Source: Thermoleophilia bacterium
Lineage (GTDB): Bacteria > Actinomycetota > Thermoleophilia > Gaiellales > Gaiellaceae
Assembly: GCA_029858755.1 (NCBI GenBank)
Contig: JAOUEK010000067.1
Coordinates: 1 to 8,220 of the forward strand
Length of the DNA stretch: 8,220 nucleotides
Reading direction: 5' to 3'
Part shown: piece by piece, positions 6,365-8,220 of the stretch
Position numbering within the stretch: the stretch's first letter is position 1
How the letters are laid out: each line of letters starts with the position of its first letter
Translations under genes and position numbers: made by a program
The notes under the pieces: generated by a model
What the model saw: the letters and a program-made list of their open reading frames with translations, nothing else
Databases searched by the model: none
Told to the model about the DNA's origin: nothing

Positions 6365-6440
6365 GCGAGGGTTCCGCAAGGAGTACGAGGTCGCGTCGAG
6401 CGACGCCAGGTCGGTCTCGAAGCTGCTGGGGAGGAGGTAG
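6243..6440 (+). CDS. rpmI: 50S ribosomal protein L35
   Basis: This is a 65-residue, strongly basic protein of the large ribosomal subunit. [20 protein letters not shown] at the N terminus, [20 protein letters not shown] in the middle and a C-terminal KLLGRR match L35 throughout, and the length is typical. The start is ATG, one of the few unambiguous ATG starts in the window. The upstream GGGG at 6230-6233 and GAAGCGAG give only a modest ribosome site. The first 122 nt are also read in another frame by the infC extension. Its last codons contain the GGAGG used by rplT. Confidence 0.97.
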   Translation: MPKVKTGSGAKKRFKVTGAGRLLRRHAMKSHNLEKKSSKRRRGFRKEYEVASSDARSVSKLLGRR

Positions 6441-6443
6441 GCG

Positions 6444-6809
6444 ATGCCCCGCGTGAAGCGATCGGTCGCCGCGCGCAAGAAGCGGCGGAAGGTGCTCGAC
6501 CAGGCGAAGGGGTACTACGGGCTCAAGAAGTCCCACTACCGCTACGCCAAGGAGCAGGTCGACACCTCTCTCGTCTACGCGTACCGTGACCGCAAGAACC
6601 GCAAGCGCACCTTCAGGTCGTTGTGGATCGTGCGCATCAACGCCGCGGCGCGCGCCAACGGCCTCTCCTACAACCAGCTGATCCACGGCCTGGACAAGGC
6701 CGGGATCGAGCTCGACCGCAAGTCGCTGGCGGACATCGCGGTGAGCGACCCCGCCGCCTTCGCCGCCGTCGCCGAGCGCGCCAAGGCCGCGCTCGCCGAC
6801 GCCGCGTAG
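6444..6809 (+). CDS. rplT: 50S ribosomal protein L20
   Basis: This 121-residue protein is an early assembly protein of the 50S subunit, binding 23S rRNA; in several bacteria it also represses its own operon. The N-terminal [18 protein letters not shown] and AKGYYG, the core [20 protein letters not shown] and [20 protein letters not shown], and the end [20 protein letters not shown] are textbook L20. The start ATG lies 3 nt after the rpmI stop, with GGAGG embedded in the last rpmI codons, so the two are coupled. Length is normal. Confidence 0.98.
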   Translation: MPRVKRSVAARKKRRKVLDQAKGYYGLKKSHYRYAKEQVDTSLVYAYRDRKNRKRTFRSLWIVRINAAARANGLSYNQLIHGLDKAGIELDRKSLADIAVSDPAAFAAVAERAKAALADAA

Positions 6810-6843
6810 AGACCGTCTGCGCGTCGCCGACGAGGCGGCACTC

Positions 6844-7518
6844 GTGATCACGTCACGGGACAACGAGCGGCTGAAGCGGGCGCACAAGCTGCTCCGCTCC
6901 CGGAAGCACCGCGATGAGACGGGGCTGTTCGCCTGCGAGGGCGAGGACCTCGTCGACGCGGCGCGCGGGGCCGAGCTGGAGCCGGTCGATCTCCTGGTCG
7001 CGGGCGAGAACGTCGCCCCCGAGCTGCTCGCGTCCGTCTCAACGCTGCCGCACCCCGCCCGCGTGATCGGAGTCTACGCCCGGGCGCAGCTCCCGCGCGA
7101 GCCACGTGAGGTGTGCCTCGGGCTCTGGCGGCTCGTCGATCCCGGGAACGTGGGCACGCTGCTGCGGACGGCGGACGCCTTCGGCGCGGCGGTCGCGCTC
7201 TCTGCGGGCTGCGCCGACCCCGTGTCGCCGAAGGCGCTGCGCGCGTCGGCGGGTGCGATCTTCCGCGTCCCGCTCGTCCCGTGGGAAGAGCTGCCCGACA
7301 ACCGCGTCGCGCTCGTCTCTCGCGGCGGCACTCCGCTCGTCGACGTCGAGCTGACTCCCCCCGTCGCGCTCCTCCTCGGCTCGGAGCGGGATGGCCTGCC
7401 CGAACACCTTGTAACGATCAGTTACAAGGCGACGATCCCGCTGAGCGGTGGCGTCGAGTCGCTCAACGTCGCCGCGGCCGGCGCGATCGCCCTCTACGAG
7501 CTCTCGCGACGTTCCTGA
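6844..7518 (+). CDS. SpoU/TrmH-family RNA 2'-O-methyltransferase
   Basis: This 224-residue enzyme is predicted to methylate a ribose 2'-OH in rRNA or tRNA using S-adenosylmethionine. The knotted SPOUT domain (about 88-220) carries motif 1 DPGNVGTLLRTADAFG (Asn102, Arg108), motif 2 LLLGSERDGLP (Ser180, Glu181) and motif 3 IPLSGGVESLNVAAAGAIAL. The N-terminal part (about 1-80) resembles the substrate-binding region of TsnR/RlmB-like enzymes. The GTG start at 6844 gives the normal N terminus MITSRDNERLKRAHKL; a weak GAGG lies upstream. It follows rplT by 34 nt, and a methyltransferase is common in this position in actinobacteria, usually before pheS. Target nucleotide cannot be told. Its last seven codons and stop are repeated immediately downstream, and a palindrome with rare codons lies at 7407-7429. 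Confidence 0.93.
   Translation: MITSRDNERLKRAHKLLRSRKHRDETGLFACEGEDLVDAARGAELEPVDLLVAGENVAPELLASVSTLPHPARVIGVYARAQLPREPREVCLGLWRLVDPGNVGTLLRTADAFGAAVALSAGCADPVSPKALRASAGAIFRVPLVPWEELPDNRVALVSRGGTPLVDVELTPPVALLLGSERDGLPEHLVTISYKATIPLSGGVESLNVAAAGAIALYELSRRS
7407..7429. repeat. Perfect 9-bp inverted repeat inside the methyltransferase gene
   Basis: CCTTGTAAC (7407-7415) and GTTACAAGG (7421-7429) are exact reverse complements around GATCA. The stretch is unusually AT-rich for this gene and uses the codons CTT, GTA and AGT, which are scarce elsewhere in it. It could be a protein-binding site or an RNA hairpin; function is not known. Confidence 0.75.
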
Positions 7519-7711
7519 GCGTGCCTCGCGTCAAGCTCGGCGAGCCCGTTGGCGACGAGCTCTCGCGACGTTCCTGAGCGCGCCTCGCTTCAAGCTCGGC
7601 GAGCCCGTCGGCGACGAGCTCCCGCGCTCGCCGCTCGCGGGCATCCGCCTCGCGACGGAAGCGCAGGCAGGCGGTGTCAGCCTTCGTCGGCTTCCTCTTC
7701 TTCCCGTCCAT
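7463..7711 (-). CDS. Small unknown protein, reading frame disturbed by a tandem duplication
   Basis: I do not recognise it. ATG at 7709-7711 is preceded by GGGGAG with a six-base spacer, a good ribosome site. The first ~50 residues are highly charged and helical (MDGKKRKPTKADTACLRF, then Arg/Glu/Ala-rich with LVADGLAELEARRAQERRE), like a short coiled coil. From residue 53 on the protein runs through the second copy of a 59-bp repeat in a different frame and becomes low-quality Arg/Ser-rich sequence. With a single repeat copy the frame would end at a TAG after 52 residues, overlapping the methyltransferase 3' end tail-to-tail. The 82-residue form may therefore be a damaged or extended version. 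It overlaps the preceding small ORF by 35 nt. Coding is plausible but unproven. Confidence 0.35.
   Translation of the reverse strand: MDGKKRKPTKADTACLRFRREADARERRARELVADGLAELEARRAQERRESSSPTGSPSLTRGTLRNVARARRGRSRRPRRR
7498..7615. repeat. Tandem direct repeat, two 59-bp units
   Basis: Unit 1 is 7498-7556 and unit 2 is 7557-7615, differing at only three positions (7522, 7530 and 7550 against their partners). The repeat begins with GAGCTCTCGCGACGTTCCTGA, i.e. the last codons and stop of the methyltransferase. A short, degenerate start of a third unit (GAGCTC) follows at 7616. Because 59 is not a multiple of three, the duplication shifts frame on the opposite strand. Confidence 0.92.
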
Positions 7712-7817
7712 CGTCGTCTCCCCGAACGAGCGCATCGAGCGTCCGCAGCTCCTGGCGGACCTCGGCGAGGATGCCGAGCGCGATCAGCCGCTCCTCACGC
7801 TCGCTGGCGTCCGCCAC
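7677..7817 (-). CDS. Possible small acidic protein (46 aa)
   Basis: GTG at 7815-7817 opens a 46-residue frame ending in TGA at 7677-7679. It reads VADASEREERLIALGILAEV, then RQELRTLDALVRG and an acidic tail of Asp/Glu. The first 30 codons almost all end in G or C, as expected of real genes here, and the helix-forming pattern is sensible. TTG at 7818-7820 is an alternative start, and no strong ribosome site is visible. The frame is also open further upstream, but that crosses the suspected join to the OmpA segment. It overlaps the start of the 82-residue ORF by 35 nt, suggesting a coupled pair. I know no family for it, and a chance open frame in GC-rich DNA cannot be excluded. Confidence 0.3.
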   Translation of the reverse strand: MADASEREERLIALGILAEVRQELRTLDALVRGDDDGREEEEADEG

Positions 7818-7881
7818 CAAGGCGCAAGCGTGCCTGCCCCACCGCCTCTCGGCTCCGCGGCCGCGGCGGGCACGGCCGCGC

Positions 7882-8220
7882 TACCAGGCGCCGCCGCCCC
7901 CGCCGCCCCCGCCGCCCCCGCCGGCTCCGGTGAGCGAGAAGGTGACCTTCGCCGCTGATGCGTTCTTCGATGTCGACAAGTCGGTGCTCAAGCCCGAAGG
8001 TCGCGCCAAGCTCGACGACATCGTCGCCAAGCTCAAAGGCATCAACCTCGAGGTCGTCATCGCCGTCGGCCACACCGACTCGGATGGCAGCGATGCCTAC
8101 AACCAGAAGTTGTCGGTCCGTCGCGCAGAGGCTGTCAAGTCCTACCTGGTGAGCAAGGGTGTCGAGAAGAACCGCGTCTACACCGAAGGCAAGGGCGAGA
8201 AGCAGCCGGTTGCGGACAAC
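7882..8220 (+). CDS. OmpA-family outer-membrane protein, C-terminal peptidoglycan-binding domain (partial)
   Basis: The frame runs off the right edge and has no credible start in the window. It stays open upstream to the methyltransferase stop, but that part is not protein-like, so I begin it at YQAP before the proline run. Eleven prolines (7891-7923) and APVS lead into VSEKVTFAADAFFDVDKSVL, then the OmpA-like domain with AVGHTDSDGSDAYNQKLSV. Counting from the V at 7930, Asp50 and Arg65 correspond to the peptidoglycan-binding Asp and Arg of E. coli OmpA. The proline hinge plus this domain anchors the outer membrane to the wall in Gram-negatives. The sequence strongly resembles OmpA of Burkholderiales (recognition from memory). 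GC is about 61% over the last 180 bases and codons such as GAT, GGT and AAA are commoner than in the neighbours. It is probably foreign to the rest of the window. Confidence 0.85.
7891..7923 (+). repeat. 9-bp tandem repeat encoding polyproline
   Basis: CCGCCGCCC occurs three times (7891-7917) followed by CCGCCG, encoding eleven prolines in the OmpA frame. This low-complexity, GC-only tract is the natural hinge of the OmpA protein, and also a sequence at which reads from unrelated genomes could be joined by error. Confidence 0.9.

Noticed and set aside
5519..6478. 319-codon minus-strand open frame
   Set aside because: It is antisense to infC and rpmI and has no recognisable motif.
1..8220. 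CRISPR, transposon, phage, toxin-antitoxin or defence system
   Set aside because: No spaced direct repeats, transposase, integrase, nuclease or known toxin motif is visible; the only repeats are the 59-bp duplication, the polyproline tract and the dyads listed.

Overview
The window is high-GC bacterial DNA. Gene order, actinobacterial-looking protein sequences and frequent GTG/TTG starts suggest a high-GC Gram-positive. The Actinobacteria/Thermoleophilia neighbourhood is my best guess, but this is inference and not a database result. Only the last ~330 bases look different: they encode an OmpA-type outer-membrane protein of betaproteobacterial (Burkholderiales) character, at lower GC (about 61% over the last 180 bases by hand count, against lines near 80% nearby). 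I read the right edge as a probable assembly chimera, or less likely a transfer, with the join somewhere between about 7818 and 7925, at or just before a proline-coding 9-bp repeat.

Layout. Bases 2-103 (+) are the C-terminal end of a zinc-type medium-chain alcohol dehydrogenase. Facing it is a leftward group: a glutaryl-CoA-dehydrogenase-like acyl-CoA dehydrogenase (2281-1094), a GntR/FCD regulator starting 4 nt after its stop (1089-433), and a small unknown protein (373-140). Behind this group lie a likely promoter (TATAAA) and a strong hairpin with a T-run, which probably ends the next leftward gene, a YihY/BrkB-family membrane protein (3458-2472).

From 3564 rightwards is a translation gene cluster: thrS, then infC-rpmI-rplT, then a SpoU/TrmH-family RNA 2'-O-methyltransferase. 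thrS appears leaderless with a GTG start. The infC operon has its own structured leader and an unusual start region: a strong Shine-Dalgarno feeds a 4-5-codon upstream ORF whose stop overlaps the infC TTG start. The infC frame runs 122 nt into rpmI. Only rpmI and rplT have unambiguous ATG starts.

After the methyltransferase a 59-bp segment containing its stop codon is tandemly duplicated (3 differences). On the opposite strand lie two small overlapping ORFs, one of which is frame-shifted by this duplication. The pheS-pheT pair often seen after rplT and the methyltransferase in actinobacteria is absent, consistent with a broken or joined contig. I see no CRISPR array, tRNA, rRNA, transposase, phage gene or recognisable defence system. 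The most notable signals are the chimeric right edge, the infC start and overlap anomalies, the tandem duplication, and a perfect 9-bp inverted repeat built from rare codons inside the methyltransferase gene.
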